Of a stretch of 64,000 bases of DNA, positions 1 through 10,320 are shown piece by piece. Position 1 is the stretch's first letter. Every line of letters starts with the position of its first letter. Origin of the DNA: Methanobrevibacter sp. (GTDB lineage: Archaea; Methanobacteriota; Methanobacteria; Methanobacteriales; Methanobacteriaceae); assembly GCA_017434555.1 (NCBI GenBank), contig JAFRFB010000051.1:47756-111755 (forward strand), read 5' to 3'. Below the pieces are notes generated by a model. That model did not search any database, was not told the origin of the DNA, and worked only from the letters and a program-made list of their open reading frames with translations. Made by a program: the position numbers and the translations under genes.

Positions 1-500
1 GGCTGAGGCATATCATTGGTGGCTAAATATTCGCAAAATGCTGCTGAAAATCCTCCTCCTGCAGAGTCACCCATAATTATAACTGGCTTATCCATCGTCA
101 ATAAGTAATCATATAGTTTTTCTACAATTTCATAGCTTTCTTCATATGTATGATTTGGAGCAAGAGGATATATTGGCGCAAATACGCTTCCATTAATCTT
201 TTTTGCAAGCTTATCGCAAAATAATATATGAGGCAGCCTAATTTCGTTTACATATATTCCTCCATGAAGATATATGACAAGGTATTCACTATTTTCAATG
301 TCATTGAAAGTTACTATCTGACATCCAAACAAATCTTTGCTTTCAACTTTGCTGTGATATATCATTTTTGGTATTTTGTAGGGTTCATCTTCTTCAAGAG
401 AACGTTCTTGCATATGTTTCCTAGCTTTTTCTGCATCGTCAACATATTCGCGATGCCTTTTTTCTAAAACTCTTTCAATAACTTTTGCCATTATTGACAT
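1..500 (-). CDS. Alpha/beta hydrolase (HSL/esterase type), 3' end outside window
   Basis: The visible part is about 166 residues from an ATG at 500 preceded by GGTGAGAG; the C-terminus lies beyond position 1. The sequence has the oxyanion-hole motif HGG in a YLHGGIYVNEI context, followed about 60 residues later by the nucleophile elbow GDSAGGG. These are the marks of the hormone-sensitive-lipase branch of carboxylesterases. The catalytic Asp and His would lie in the missing part. It is probably a cytoplasmic esterase acting on short acyl esters; the substrate is unknown. No signal peptide is seen. A second in-frame ATG lies three codons downstream. Confidence 0.85.
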   Translation of the reverse strand, partial: MSIMAKVIERVLEKRHREYVDDAEKARKHMQERSLEEDEPYKIPKMIYHSKVESKDLFGCQIVTFNDIENSEYLVIYLHGGIYVNEIRLPHILFCDKLAKKINGSVFAPIYPLAPNHTYEESYEIVEKLYDYLLTMDKPVIIMGDSAGGGFSAAFCEYLATNDMPQ

Positions 501-766
501 TCTCTCACCTTTTTGTATAGCTATTTTAATTTATGTTTTTTTATTAAATAATGGATGGTGTTGATAGTATTTTTATTATTATTCTCTAAGAATTTCTCAT
601 GTTTTCTTAAATTTTACTTTCCAATTAATTAAATTTGTTTAGAATATTTTCTAAATGTTTAATATTTCAATAAATTAATATAAAAGTAAATTATAATATA
701 TTCATATAAATAACTTGCTTGAATGTTTAAATTAAAAAGAAGATTACTATCTGGGCGGTTTAGAAA

Positions 767-3760
767 ATGGAATACAAAAAATGTGCTCTTTTGTTAATAT
801 TAACTATTTTCTTTTAAGTATTTCCGCAGCATATGCAATGGATAGTGGACATGCCGAATCAAATGATGAAATATTGGCTGATAATCCAAAAACATTCACA
901 CAATTAAGTTTGGATATTAATGCATCAGCTAATACATTTGATATTCACTCCGATTATGCTTTCAGCAGTGAAAGTGATGACAGTTATGTTATTATAGATA
1001 AGAATAATTTCACAATTAACGGAAATAATCACGTTATTGATGGAAATGATAAATCCAGAATATTTTTCATTTCCGGAGGCAATATAACAATTAATGATTT
1101 GCTTTTCATCAACGCTAATTTTACCCAAGGTGGAGCAATATATTCCCTTGGAAACATAACATTAAATAATGTCACATTCATCAGTAACACTGCTAATAGA
1201 GGAGGATCTGTATATATTGACTTTGGTGAACTAAATTGTTTGATTGTAAGTTTATAGATGGAAATTCCAGTTATGGTTCTGCAATATATTCATTTAATTC
1301 GAATACAAACATTGAAAATTCATATTTCACTTCCAAATATTTGGATACTAGGGGTTCTCTATATTCCAGATATGGAAATTTGTCAATAAAAGATTCTATT
1401 TTTACAGATATTTCATCAAATAGATTAGCTTCCGTTTATGCTTTATATGGTGATTTATTTATAGATAACTGTCTTTTCAAAAATATCACATCAAAGAATG
1501 CTGCAGCTATTTTTTCTCAAAATTGCAGAGTCTTTGTTAATAATTCTAGATTCAGTAATTTAAAATCCAATATATCTGCTGCTGCAATGGGATTAAATGA
1601 GTTTAAAGAATGTGAAATTGAAAACTGTACTTTTGTTAATCTCACTTCCCACAATAATGCCGGAGCAATATTTGCTGAGGCTGAAGATGAAAATAAATCT
1701 GCTGCAATCAAAAATTCCGAATTCGTTGATTGCAGTTACGGATTTGGTGGTGCTATTGTTTATTTGGAAGGTATTTTATCCATAACTGATTCAAAATTTG
1801 TTAATAATACTGCTGAATATTATGGTGGAGCTATTTATACATCTTTTGTTAATTTAAATATTATAAATTCTTCATTAACCGGCAATCGTGGTGAAAATTA
1901 CACTGTATTATACTTTGATAATGGAGAATTATTTATTGTAAATTCCACTTTAACAGATAATAAAGCTTTAAATTCATCAGAGCCTGTTTATGCACTTTAT
2001 TTAAATGATGCTGTGGCAAAAATTGAAAATTCGACTATTGACAATGGTGAATTTAATATTTATGGAAACTTTGTAAAAAGTTATGAATCACTAAACAACG
2101 CTCTTGATGAAGGTAGTGTTTCAATAGATAATCAAAATTACATTTATTATGTTGAAAACACTGGAGTTGTTCTTAATTTAACAAATAATCTTCTTATTTC
2201 TGAAGAATATCCTTCCAGATTCGATTTGCGCGAAATGGATTTGGATACTCCTGTTAAATATCAGGGAATGATGGGTTCCTGCTGGGTATTTTCTGTTATT
2301 GAATCATTGGAATCTGCATTGTTAAGGGCAACCGGTTTGGAATATGATTTTTCTGAAAATAATGTGCAGGATCTTGAAATAAAATATTATCCGACAGGGT
2401 CTACAACATCAACTGAAGGGGGATATGAGCTTTGGTCTTTAAATCATGCTCTCAGCGGGTATGGTGTTGTTCCGGAAAATGAAGACATCTATGATGAGCT
2501 GGGTAAAGTGTCCCGTTATCTTGAATCTGAAAATAGAATACATCTTCAGGATGCTTACTTTGTAATGTCAAATTCAACCGACTATATTCATGACCTTAAA
2601 AAGGGAATTTTTAATTTCGGTGCAGTTACAATAGACTATAAGTCTGCTCAAAATGCACCATATTTCAATGTAAATACTTCAGCCCATTACATTAATGAAT
2701 CCATATCAGCAAGTCATCAGTTGCAGTAGTTGGATGGGACGATAATTATTCAAAAGAAAATTTCTTAATCACACCACCCGGAGACGGTGCCTGGATTGTT
2801 AAAAACAGCTGGGATAATGATTGGGGCGAAAACGGATATTTCTACCTCTCATACTATGAAAAGTCATTGTTTACAAAGGATTTGGATACAAATCTTTCCT
2901 ATCCTTTTATAGCATGTATTTTCAATAATACTATCAATTATCATGTTAATTATCAAACAGACTTAAATGGATTGTATTATTTTGATAATAATTATAAGTA
3001 TTATTCCAATGAATTCATCTCCAAATATGATGAGTTGATTGGTGCTGTTGGAACATACTTCAATGATTCCGGTATCGACTATTCTTTTGATGTTTATGTC
3101 AATGGTGAAAAAATTTACTCCCAAAGCGGCATAAGTGAATTTGCAGGATATAGAACAATTGTTTTAAATGACTATCTTTATGTTAATTCAGGTGACAAGT
3201 TTAAAGTTGTATTTAGCAGTAACACCCTTCCTTATGAAGCAGGATCAAGAAGACATTACGTTCCTGAAATGTCCTTTGTTAGTGTGGATGGAGAATCATG
3301 GAGTGATTTTTCACTGGAAAATAAAACAGTTTGCCTTAAGGTCTATACGCTAGCTGATGATTCAATAATGGTGCCTGTTAGTAATGTTTCAGCAGTATAT
3401 GAACCGCAATCCTCTTTCAGTGTTAAGGTAGTGACCTCTGATGGGCGCTGCGTAATCGGGGCGTTGGTGGAATTTACAATTGATGATAAAACTTATCATG
3501 TTAAAACAAATGATGAGGGCATTGCAATTTTTAAAATACCGATGTTAAATCCTGGAAATTACACATTAACTCTTTCATATAAAAATCAAACTATTAATGT
3601 ATGTGTTTTATCAGTTAATGAAGGCAATGAATCACAAAATATGACAAATGAGAGTGTTAATTCAAATCCTAAGTTAGAATCTTGCGGAAATCCAATTTTA
3701 ATGGTGATTTTATCAGCATTATTGATTGTTGCTTTTCGTTGTAAAAGAAAACATTTCTAA
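767..3760 (+). pseudogene. Adhesin-like protein with beta-helix and papain-type (C1) peptidase domain, three frameshifts
   Basis: One surface protein is spread over four frame segments. The ATG at 767 gives a classical signal peptide start (MEYKKCALLLILTIFF, then stop), which continues in another frame as LSISAAYAMDSG from about 815. That frame ends at 1257, and the next runs from about 1236 to 2729. The last frame is open from about 2720 to 3760. The N-terminal half is Asn-rich right-handed beta-helix repeats (GGAIY, NNTFxxN). A C1 peptidase follows, with Cys in QGMMGSCW, His just at the third frame break (SH|VAVVGWDD) and Asn in IVKNSWDNDWG. Next is an Ig-like module, and a C-terminal anchor (GNPILMVILSALLIVAF plus basic tail). 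Every break needs one extra base restored. It is probably a decayed adhesin; a sequencing artefact is the alternative. Confidence 0.85.
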
Positions 3761-4228
3761 TTATGATTTTTGTCATTTAGAAAAGATAGTTCAATCAGCT
3801 GAAATTAAAATTGAATTATGTTGCATGCAAATAATTTTTAATTTGCACTGACAAATAATAATTCATTGGCAAATAATAATTGGATATATGTGAAAAATGG
3901 CAAAATTTTTTCCAGAATATGAAAAATTGCCAAATTTTAAAAGAGCCTTTTTTTAATAACATTTATATGTAATGAAAACAAAACATATTTAATGTCTAGT
4001 TCTCTAGAATTATTTCATTAATTACTAAATTTTTATTTTTAGTTTTGCTAAAAATTATATGAAATTCAGAAGTATTTGTATTGAAAGTTTAACTCCTCTT
4101 GTTTTATCTTATGGAGTTATATTTAGTGATATATGAATTATTCAAGAATTAGTATTATTAAAAACTATAATAGATTATTCATTAATTATATAGTTTGAGT
4201 AATTTCTATAGTTAAAAAAATAATATAA
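3761..4228. other. AT-rich intergenic region upstream of the L7Ae operon
   Basis: There is no credible gene here. A direct repeat of CAAATAATAATT occurs twice near 3850-3880. An imperfect inverted repeat, TGGCAAAATTTTT against AAAAATTGCCA (about 3899-3935), is followed by a T-run near 3950 and could end transcription from the adhesin gene. The rest is low-complexity A/T sequence. Confidence 0.5.
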
Positions 4229-4240
4229 CTATATATAATT
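4229..4240 (+). promoter_or_regulatory. TATA box for the ribosomal protein operon
   Basis: CTATATATAATT is a strong archaeal TATA-like box. A start site about 25 bases downstream would give a leader of roughly 50 bases before the L7Ae ATG. That leader contains the hairpin described at 4271-4305. Confidence 0.5.
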
Positions 4241-4270
4241 ACAATTATTATAATTCGAGGAATTATAATA

Positions 4271-4305
4271 AGCCGATGGATGGCATAGCCAGATGAAAAA
4301 GGAGG
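4271..4305 (+). promoter_or_regulatory. Candidate kink-turn in the L7Ae mRNA leader
   Basis: The non-canonical stem is TGGC (4281-4284) with GCCA (4288-4291) around an ATA loop. It is flanked by GA on both strands (4279-4280 and 4292-4293), with a three-base bulge ATG (4276-4278) on the 5' side. A short outer stem follows (G4275-T4294, C4274-G4295). This is the kink-turn order: outer helix, three-base bulge, tandem G.A pairs, inner helix. It lies directly before the GGAGGT ribosome binding site. L7Ae is a kink-turn binder, and archaeal L7Ae is known to repress its own mRNA this way. The outer helix is weak here, so the call is tentative. Confidence 0.4.
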
Positions 4306-4313
4306 TATATTTT

Positions 4314-4682
4314 ATGGCAAACATTTATGTAAAATTTGATACACCTGAAGAGTTAGCTAAACAAGCTGAAGAAGCATTACAAACCGCTCAAGAAAGTGGT
4401 AAAGTAGCAAAAGGAACTAATGAAGTAACTAAATTTATCGAAAGAGGAGACGCAGCTCTCGTTGTTATCGCAGAAGATGTTGATCCTGCTGAAATCGTTG
4501 CTCACATTCCAGTTCTCGCTGATGAAAAAGAAATTCCATATGTCTACTTACCTACTAAAGAACAAGTTGGTGGAGCTGCAGGTTTAACTGTTGGTACCGC
4601 ATCCGCTTGTATTGTAGACGCTGGTGATGCTGAAGCTGCTGTTGCTGAAATTGTAGAAAAAGTTGCTGAATTAAAAGAATAA
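4314..4682 (+). CDS. rpl7ae: Ribosomal protein L7Ae
   Basis: This 122-aa kink-turn-binding protein belongs to the large ribosomal subunit, and in archaea also to box C/D and H/ACA RNPs and RNase P. The sequence MANIYVKFDTPEEL, the RGDAALVVIAEDVDP segment and the IPYVYLPTKEQVG region are typical. The ATG at 4314 follows GGAGGT at 4301-4306. An earlier in-frame ATG at 4293 would add seven residues and lies inside the leader hairpin, so I rejected it. It heads the operon S28e-L24e-Ndk-aIF5B. Autoregulation through the leader kink-turn is possible. Confidence 0.97.
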   Translation: MANIYVKFDTPEELAKQAEEALQTAQESGKVAKGTNEVTKFIERGDAALVVIAEDVDPAEIVAHIPVLADEKEIPYVYLPTKEQVGGAAGLTVGTASACIVDAGDAEAAVAEIVEKVAELKE

Positions 4683-4716
4683 TTAAATTCTTTTGATCAA
4701 TCATACGGTGATTTAC

Positions 4717-4923
4717 ATGGAAGAAGGAACTCCTGCTGAAGTCATTGAAGTTTTAAAAAGAACTGGTATGACTGGTGAGGTAATGCAAATCAAATGCAGA
4801 ATCCTCGATGGTAGAGATAAAGGAAGAATTTTAACAAGAAACATTATGGGTCCTGTAAGAGAAGGCGACATTTTAATGTTACTTGATACAATTAGAGAAG
4901 CTAAGGAAATTAGAACTCCTTAA
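4717..4923 (+). CDS. rps28e: Ribosomal protein S28e
   Basis: This 68-aa small-subunit protein has the hallmark [20 protein letters not shown] and ends in [14 protein letters not shown], like its archaeal homologues. I chose the ATG at 4717 because GGTG lies six bases upstream and it matches the family length. An in-frame extension to 4693 has no support. It sits between L7Ae and L24e, the standard archaeal order. Confidence 0.97.
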   Translation: MEEGTPAEVIEVLKRTGMTGEVMQIKCRILDGRDKGRILTRNIMGPVREGDILMLLDTIREAKEIRTP

Positions 4924-4937
4924 GAAGGTGTAAGAAC

Positions 4938-5099
4938 ATGAGAACTTGTTCATTCTGTCATAAAGAAATAGAAGAAGGCACAGGAAAGATGTACGTCAAA
5001 AAAGACGGTTCAATTTATTTCTTTTGTAGCAGCAAATGTGAAAAGAATATGATTAAACTCGGAAGAGTTCCAAGAAAAGTTAAATGGGTTAAAGAATGA
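4938..5099 (+). CDS. rpl24e: Ribosomal protein L24e
   Basis: This 53-aa zinc-ribbon protein of the large subunit has CSFCHKEI near the N-terminus and [10 protein letters not shown] 25 residues later, giving four zinc cysteines (CxxC and CxxxC). The length and the [11 protein letters not shown] tail are typical of archaea. The ATG at 4938 is preceded by AAGGTG. Its TGA overlaps the ATG of ndk by four bases (ATGA), so the two are probably translationally coupled. Confidence 0.96.
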   Translation: MRTCSFCHKEIEEGTGKMYVKKDGSIYFFCSSKCEKNMIKLGRVPRKVKWVKE

Positions 5100-5548
5100 T
5101 TCAAAAAAGTTTTGTAATGATGAAACCGGACGCTGTTCAAAGACGTCTTATGGGTAAAATATTGTCCCGTTTTGAAGAAAAAGGTCTTCAAATTGTAGCT
5201 GTTAAATTAATGCAAATTGATGAAGAATTAGCAAAAACTCATTATGGTGAACATGCTGAAAAACCATTTTTCCCAAGCTTAGTTGAATACATTACTTCTT
5301 CACCAGCTCTTGCAATGGTTATTGAAGGGGAAGAAGCAATCACCACTATCAGAAAATTAGTCGGTGCAACTAATCCTTTGGAAGCAGATCTTGGAACAAT
5401 CAGAGGAGACTACGCAATGGATACTGGAAGAAACATTATTCATGCTTCAGACTCTTCAGCTTCTGCAGAAAGAGAAATTGCTCTTTTCTTTAACGAAGAC
5501 GAAATTTGCGATTATCAAATTGTTGATAACAATTTAATTTACGAATAA
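5096..5548 (+). CDS. ndk: Nucleoside diphosphate kinase
   Basis: This 150-aa protein transfers the gamma phosphate between nucleoside triphosphates and diphosphates. The phospho-histidine is H116 in NIIHASDSS, and the start [12 protein letters not shown] and [10 protein letters not shown] are family signatures. The length is normal. It overlaps L24e by four bases and precedes aIF5B by 28 bases, as in most Methanobacteriales. Confidence 0.97.
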   Translation: MIQKSFVMMKPDAVQRRLMGKILSRFEEKGLQIVAVKLMQIDEELAKTHYGEHAEKPFFPSLVEYITSSPALAMVIEGEEAITTIRKLVGATNPLEADLGTIRGDYAMDTGRNIIHASDSSASAEREIALFFNEDEICDYQIVDNNLIYE

Positions 5549-5576
5549 ATTTAAAGTGATTATTTAAAAAGATATT

Positions 5577-7367
5577 ATGAAAATTAGATCCCCTATTGTA
5601 TCAGTTTTAGGACATGTAGACCATGGAAAAACTACTTTGTTAGATTATATTAGAGGAAGTACTATTGCTGATAAGGAAGCTGGTGGTATTACTCAACATA
5701 TTGGAGCTACTGAGATTCCAAATGATACTATAGATGAAATTTGTGGAAACTTCATTTCTGCATTAACAATTAAAGATTTAATTCCTGGTTTGTTTTTCAT
5801 TGATACTCCAGGACACGCTGCATTCACCAGTTTGAGAAAACGTGGTGGAGCGTTAGCTGATTTGGCAGTCTTGATTGTTGATATTAATGATGGATTTAAA
5901 CCACAAACTTATGAAGCTTTAAATATTCTTAAAATGTATAAGACTCCATTCATTGTCGTAGCTAATAAAATCGACATGCTTTTCGGTTGGGAAACTCATG
6001 AAGGTGCTTCTTTTAAAGAATCATTTAATCAACAAGCTCAAAGTGTTCAACAGGCTTTGGACACTAAAGTATATGAACTTGTAGGTACTCTTCACAAAGA
6101 AGGTTTCCAGTCTGAAAGATTTGATAGGATTAGTGATTTCGCTTCCCAGATTTCAATCATTCCGATTAGTGCAAGGTCTGGTGAAGGAATCATTGAAGTT
6201 TTAGCTATGCTTTTAGGACTTGCTCAAGAATATTTAACAGAACAGCTTGAAATAAATGAGGATGCTCCTGCTAAAGGTACAGTTTTGGAAATTAAGGAAG
6301 AAACTGGACTTGGACTTACTGTAGACAGTATCATTTATGACGGTGTTTTAAGAACTAATGATGAAATTGCTTTAATGACTTCTAATAATGAAGTCTTAAC
6401 AACTAAAATCAGATCTATTTTAAGACCTCTTCCTTTAGAGGAAATGAGAGATTCTAAAAAGAAATTCCAAAAATTTGATGAGGTTGTTGCGGCAGCAGGT
6501 ATTAAGATAGCTGCTCCGAATTTGGACGATGTCGTTTCCGGTTCTCCTTTAAGAGTTTTAAACGATGAGGAGGACGTTGAAGAAGAAATCTTAAAAGAAA
6601 TCGAAGACATTACCATCAATACTGATGATGAAGGAATTTTAGTTAAAGCAGATACTCTTGGTTCACTTGAAGCTATCGTTCAGCTGTTAAAAGAGTTGGA
6701 TATTCCTATTCGTGAAGCGGACATTGGAGATGTTAACCGTAGAGATATTATTAATTCTTCAATAGCTTTAAATGATGATGAATCACATGGTGCAATTATT
6801 GCATTCAATGTTGGTGTTCATCAAAATTCCTTAGAGGATTTAAATAATTCTGATGTTAAGCTTTTTGAAGGCGATGTAATTTATCAGATTATTGAAGATT
6901 ACGAAGAATGGATCAGACAAAAAGAAGAAGCTAAAAAGAAAGCATTTTACAATGCAATTATTAAACCAGCTAAATTTATGGCACTTCCAAAATTAGTGTT
7001 CCGTCAAAGCAAACCTGCAATTATCGGTGTTGAAGCGTTAAGCGGAACAATAAAACAGGGTCAAAAACTAATAAATAAAAATGGTGAAAGTGTTGGAATA
7101 ATTGCTAGTATGGAAGATAAGGGTGAAACATTACCTGATATTTCCAGAGGTCAAAGGGTTGCTATGGCTATTGAAAATGCTATAGTAGGTAAAGATTTCG
7201 ATGAAGGGGATGAATTATTTATAGACGTTCCTGAAAAACATTATAAATTCATTGAAAGGGAGTTTAAGGATAAATTGACTGAAGATGAATTTGAAACTCT
7301 CTATGAATTTTTAGAAATCAAACGTAAACAAGATCCTGATTGGGGAAAATTCGGTCTTTTTGAATAA
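5577..7367 (+). CDS. infB: Translation initiation factor aIF5B (IF2 homologue)
   Basis: This 596-aa GTPase joins the ribosomal subunits and helps place initiator tRNA. The G domain has G12HVDHGKT, DTPGH at 76-80 and NKID near residue 131. Domain II, domain III and the C-terminal domain IV ([25 protein letters not shown]) follow. It has the archaeal short form with no long N-terminal extension and no intein. It lies in the ribosomal operon between ndk and S6e. Confidence 0.97.
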   Translation: MKIRSPIVSVLGHVDHGKTTLLDYIRGSTIADKEAGGITQHIGATEIPNDTIDEICGNFISALTIKDLIPGLFFIDTPGHAAFTSLRKRGGALADLAVLIVDINDGFKPQTYEALNILKMYKTPFIVVANKIDMLFGWETHEGASFKESFNQQAQSVQQALDTKVYELVGTLHKEGFQSERFDRISDFASQISIIPISARSGEGIIEVLAMLLGLAQEYLTEQLEINEDAPAKGTVLEIKEETGLGLTVDSIIYDGVLRTNDEIALMTSNNEVLTTKIRSILRPLPLEEMRDSKKKFQKFDEVVAAAGIKIAAPNLDDVVSGSPLRVLNDEEDVEEEILKEIEDITINTDDEGILVKADTLGSLEAIVQLLKELDIPIREADIGDVNRRDIINSSIALNDDESHGAIIAFNVGVHQNSLEDLNNSDVKLFEGDVIYQIIEDYEEWIRQKEEAKKKAFYNAIIKPAKFMALPKLVFRQSKPAIIGVEALSGTIKQGQKLINKNGESVGIIASMEDKGETLPDISRGQRVAMAIENAIVGKDFDEGDELFIDVPEKHYKFIEREFKDKLTEDEFETLYEFLEIKRKQDPDWGKFGLFE

Positions 7368-7404
7368 ATATTATGATGATAAATAAAAAATAAGGAGGAA
7401 TACC

Positions 7405-7827
7405 ATGGCATTCAAAGTTGTCGTATCTAGTAAAGCAGATTCTTACCAAGTGGAAGTCGATGATACTAAAGCTCTCAACGGTTTAGTTATCGGCGATGAA
7501 TTCGATGGTAGTATTGTTGGTTTAGATGGTTATACTTTAAAAATCACTGGTGGTAGTGATAAAAACGGTTTTACCATGAAAAAAGATGTTCCTGGTACTA
7601 GAAGAATCAAAAGTTTATTAACTGGCGGTACTGGTTATCATCCTAAAAAAGCAAAAAAAGTCAAAGGTGTTAGAAAAAGAATCGCCATTGACGGTGTTAA
7701 AAGAAGAAAAACCGTAAGAGGTAACACTATTGCTGATGATATCGTACAAATTAACACTGTTGTTGTTAATCAAGGATCAAAACCAATAGCTGATATTCTC
7801 GGTGCTGGTGAAGAAGAGGAAGAATAG
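7405..7827 (+). CDS. rps6e: Ribosomal protein S6e
   Basis: This 140-aa small-subunit protein has the motif GMDGSI-like LTGGTGYHPKKAKKVKGVRKRIAIDGVKR and an acidic tail EEEEE. The ATG at 7405 follows a strong AAGGAGG. Neighbouring aIF5B and aIF2-gamma match the usual archaeal cluster. A short hairpin and T-rich stretch follow the stop. Confidence 0.96.
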   Translation: MAFKVVVSSKADSYQVEVDDTKALNGLVIGDEFDGSIVGLDGYTLKITGGSDKNGFTMKKDVPGTRRIKSLLTGGTGYHPKKAKKVKGVRKRIAIDGVKRRKTVRGNTIADDIVQINTVVVNQGSKPIADILGAGEEEEE

Positions 7828-7890
7828 TTCTACTATTTTTCTTATTTTTACTTTATGTTGAATTAAAATTATTAAAAAAGGTGGTTATCT

Positions 7891-9105
7891 GTGAATGTAC
7901 AGTCAGATGTTAACATAGGTTTGGTTGGTCATGTAGACCACGGTAAGACTACTCTTACCAAAGCATTGTCAGGAGTATGGACAGATACTCACAGTGAGGA
8001 AACTAAAAGAGGTATTTCTATCCGTTTGGGATATGCAGATATCGAATTTAAGAAATGTCCTAAATGTGGAGAGCCTGAATGTTATACTACTGCAGATGTC
8101 TGTGAAATTTGTGGTAGTGAAACTGAATTGATTAGAAAGGTTTCTTTCGTTGATGCTCCAGGACATGAGACTTTAATGGCAACTATGTTATCTGGTGCTG
8201 CTATAATGGATGGAGCAGTTTTAGTAATTGCTGCAAACGAACATTGTCCACAACCACAAACTAAAGAGCATTTGATGGCACTCGACGTTATCGGTGTTAA
8301 GGATGTTATTGTAGTTCAGAATAAAATTGATATTGTTTCAAAAGAAAGAGCTATTGAAAGTTATAATGAAATTAAGGAGTTTGTTAAAGGTACTTGTGCT
8401 GAAGACGCTTTAATAATACCAGTTTCTGCTCAACAAGGTGCAAACATGGATATCTTAATTGAAGCAATGCTTAAAAATATCGAACCTCCTGAAAGGAAGT
8501 TGGATGGCAGCGCTTTAATGCATGTTGCAAGATCTTTTGATATTAACAAACCAGGTTCTGGTGCTGATAAAATCAAAGGAGGAGTTATTGGTGGTACCTT
8601 GGTTCAGGGTAAATTAAGACTCGGTGACACTATTGAAATCAGACCGGGCATTAATAACAATAATCAAAGAATCTATTTGACTTCAGAGATTATTGGTCTT
8701 GAAGCTAACGGTAAACAGGTTGAAGAGATTGGTCCTGGAGGACTTGTCGGTATTGCAACCAAATTAGACCCATCTTTAACCAAATCAGATTCCCTTTCAG
8801 GTTCTGTAGCCGGTGAAGAAGGAACACTGCCTGATGTTTTAGATGCTTTTACTATGGAATCTCATTTGCTTGATAGAGTAGTTGGTACTAAAGAAGAACG
8901 TGACGTAGCTCCAATTAAACTCAAAGAACCTTTAATGATCAATTGTGGTACTACAACTACAATTGGTGTTGTTACATCAGCCAAAAAAGATGTTGTCGAT
9001 GTTACACTTAAATTGCCTGTATGTGCAAGTCCGGGTGACAGGGTAGCATTGTCCCGTCGTGTTGGTGCACGTTGGAGATTAATTGGTTACGGTATTATTA
9101 AATAA
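7891..9105 (+). CDS. eif2g: Translation initiation factor aIF2 subunit gamma
   Basis: This 404-aa GTPase of the aIF2 heterotrimer delivers Met-tRNAi to the ribosome. It has G13HVDHGKT, a zinc knuckle (C56, C59, C64, C71, C74 region), DAPGH, NKID and the C-terminal domains II/III ending [11 protein letters not shown]. The start is GTG at 7891 with AAAAAGGTGG upstream. The downstream PIN-domain gene begins 14 bases after the stop. Confidence 0.97.
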   Translation: MNVQSDVNIGLVGHVDHGKTTLTKALSGVWTDTHSEETKRGISIRLGYADIEFKKCPKCGEPECYTTADVCEICGSETELIRKVSFVDAPGHETLMATMLSGAAIMDGAVLVIAANEHCPQPQTKEHLMALDVIGVKDVIVVQNKIDIVSKERAIESYNEIKEFVKGTCAEDALIIPVSAQQGANMDILIEAMLKNIEPPERKLDGSALMHVARSFDINKPGSGADKIKGGVIGGTLVQGKLRLGDTIEIRPGINNNNQRIYLTSEIIGLEANGKQVEEIGPGGLVGIATKLDPSLTKSDSLSGSVAGEEGTLPDVLDAFTMESHLLDRVVGTKEERDVAPIKLKEPLMINCGTTTTIGVVTSAKKDVVDVTLKLPVCASPGDRVALSRRVGARWRLIGYGIIK

Positions 9106-9119
9106 GTTTGAGGGCAATA

Positions 9120-9512
9120 ATGAGCATAAAAGAAGTTGTAATTGATACCAATTTTTTTATGGTTCCTTTTCAGTTCAATGTTGATATCATCACTGAACTG
9201 GAAAAAGTATTACCTTCTTACAAATTAACTACTCCAAGCTTTGTTATCAATGAATTGAAGGGTTTGAAAAGAAATAACAAAGGTAAAATACGTTTAAATG
9301 CTAATTTAGCCTTGAAGTTAGCTAATTCTTCAAAAGTTGAAATAAAGGATATTTCATTGCTTGAAAATGAAACTGTGGATGATGCGTTACTTAGAGTTTC
9401 AGAAGTTTTAGCTACAAATGACATAGAATTAAAAAAACGTGCAAAGGCAAAAGGCATTACTATTGTCTATTTAAGGCAAAAAAATTATATAACTGTTGAC
9501 GGCAAGATATAA
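9120..9512 (+). CDS. PIN-domain protein (Fcf1/VapC-like nuclease fold)
   Basis: This 130-aa protein has the PIN acidic residues: VIDTNFFM (Asp near the N-terminus), FVINELKGL (Glu) and ATNDIELKKRAKAKG (Asp). Archaeal homologues sit between aIF2-gamma and RpoE1 and are thought to act in rRNA processing. That role is inferred from family and context. I chose the ATG at 9120 with GAGG upstream; a TTG twelve bases earlier would make the ribosome site part of the protein. Confidence 0.88.
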   Translation: MSIKEVVIDTNFFMVPFQFNVDIITELEKVLPSYKLTTPSFVINELKGLKRNNKGKIRLNANLALKLANSSKVEIKDISLLENETVDDALLRVSEVLATNDIELKKRAKAKGITIVYLRQKNYITVDGKI

Positions 9513-9573
9513 ACATATAATAATTAAACTTATTAATTAATAATTAAAAAAAATAAAAAAATGAGGGATTGTT

Positions 9574-10134
9574 TTGTACTACAAGGTCAAAATTGAAGAC
9601 ACAGTAAGAATACCTCCTCGTCGTTTCGATGAGCCTCGTGAAAAAGTTGCTATAGAAACTTTGAATGAGACTTATAACGGTCGTTTAGACAAGAATTTAG
9701 GTTTATTCATCTGTGTTAATGAAATTGAAGAACTTGGTGAAGGTAAACTCATTATGGGTGATGGTGCTTCCTACCATAATGTTATTTTCAACTCAATATT
9801 CTTTAAACCTGAACAGCAAGAAATTATTGATGGTGAAGTTATTGAAATAGCTGAGTTCGGTGCTTTTGTTAGAATTGGTCCTATGGACGGTTTAGTCCAC
9901 GTATCACAAGTAACTGATGATTACATTGGTTATGATGCAAAAAGAGGAGCATTACTTGCAAGAGAATCTAATAAAACTTTAGATGAAGGAGATTTAGTTA
10001 GAGCAAGAACTGTAGCTATTAGTCTTAAAGACAATTCTGTTAAAGATACTAAAATTGGTCTTACAATGAGACAAAATAATTTAGGTAGATTTGAATGGAT
10101 TGAAGAGGCTAAACAAAAAAGTAAGAAGGCTTAA
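9574..10134 (+). CDS. rpoE: DNA-directed RNA polymerase subunit E' (RpoE1/Rpb7)
   Basis: This 186-aa stalk subunit has an N-terminal tip domain and a C-terminal S1/OB domain ([27 protein letters not shown]). It starts at TTG 9574 with TGAGGG eight bases upstream; there is no ATG that fits. It lies directly before Spt4 (RpoE2), separated by two bases, as in most euryarchaea. Confidence 0.96.
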   Translation: MYYKVKIEDTVRIPPRRFDEPREKVAIETLNETYNGRLDKNLGLFICVNEIEELGEGKLIMGDGASYHNVIFNSIFFKPEQQEIIDGEVIEIAEFGAFVRIGPMDGLVHVSQVTDDYIGYDAKRGALLARESNKTLDEGDLVRARTVAISLKDNSVKDTKIGLTMRQNNLGRFEWIEEAKQKSKKA

Positions 10135-10136
10135 AA

Positions 10137-10313
10137 ATGAAAGCGTGTACTGTTTGTAAAATGTTATCAAATAAAGAACGTTGCCCTTCCTGCGGTAACC
10201 CTACTTCAGACAACTGGAGTGGTCTTTTGATTATTACTAATCCTGAAGAATCTGAATTGGCTCGTGAATTAAATATTAAAATTCCTGGAGAATATTGTTT
10301 AAGAGTTAGGTAG
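10137..10313 (+). CDS. spt4: Transcription elongation factor Spt4 (RpoE2)
   Basis: This 58-aa zinc-ribbon partner of Spt5 aids elongation by archaeal RNA polymerase. Cysteines are CTVC near residues 4-7 and CPSC at 16-19, followed by the conserved WSGLLIITNPEESELAREL. Its length is normal. The GTG of the next gene follows seven bases after the stop. Confidence 0.94.
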   Translation: MKACTVCKMLSNKERCPSCGNPTSDNWSGLLIITNPEESELARELNIKIPGEYCLRVR

Positions 10314-10320
10314 TGGTTAA

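Noticed and set aside
228..467. 79-codon plus-strand frame
   Set aside because: It is antisense to the alpha/beta hydrolase, which has clear HGG and GDSAGG motifs; the plus frame has no ribosome site or recognisable sequence.
781..1257. ATG 781 as an independent start for the adhesin
   Set aside because: The frame starting at ATG 767 gives a classical basic-hydrophobic signal peptide that continues into this frame after one base, so 781 is better explained as the result of a frameshift.
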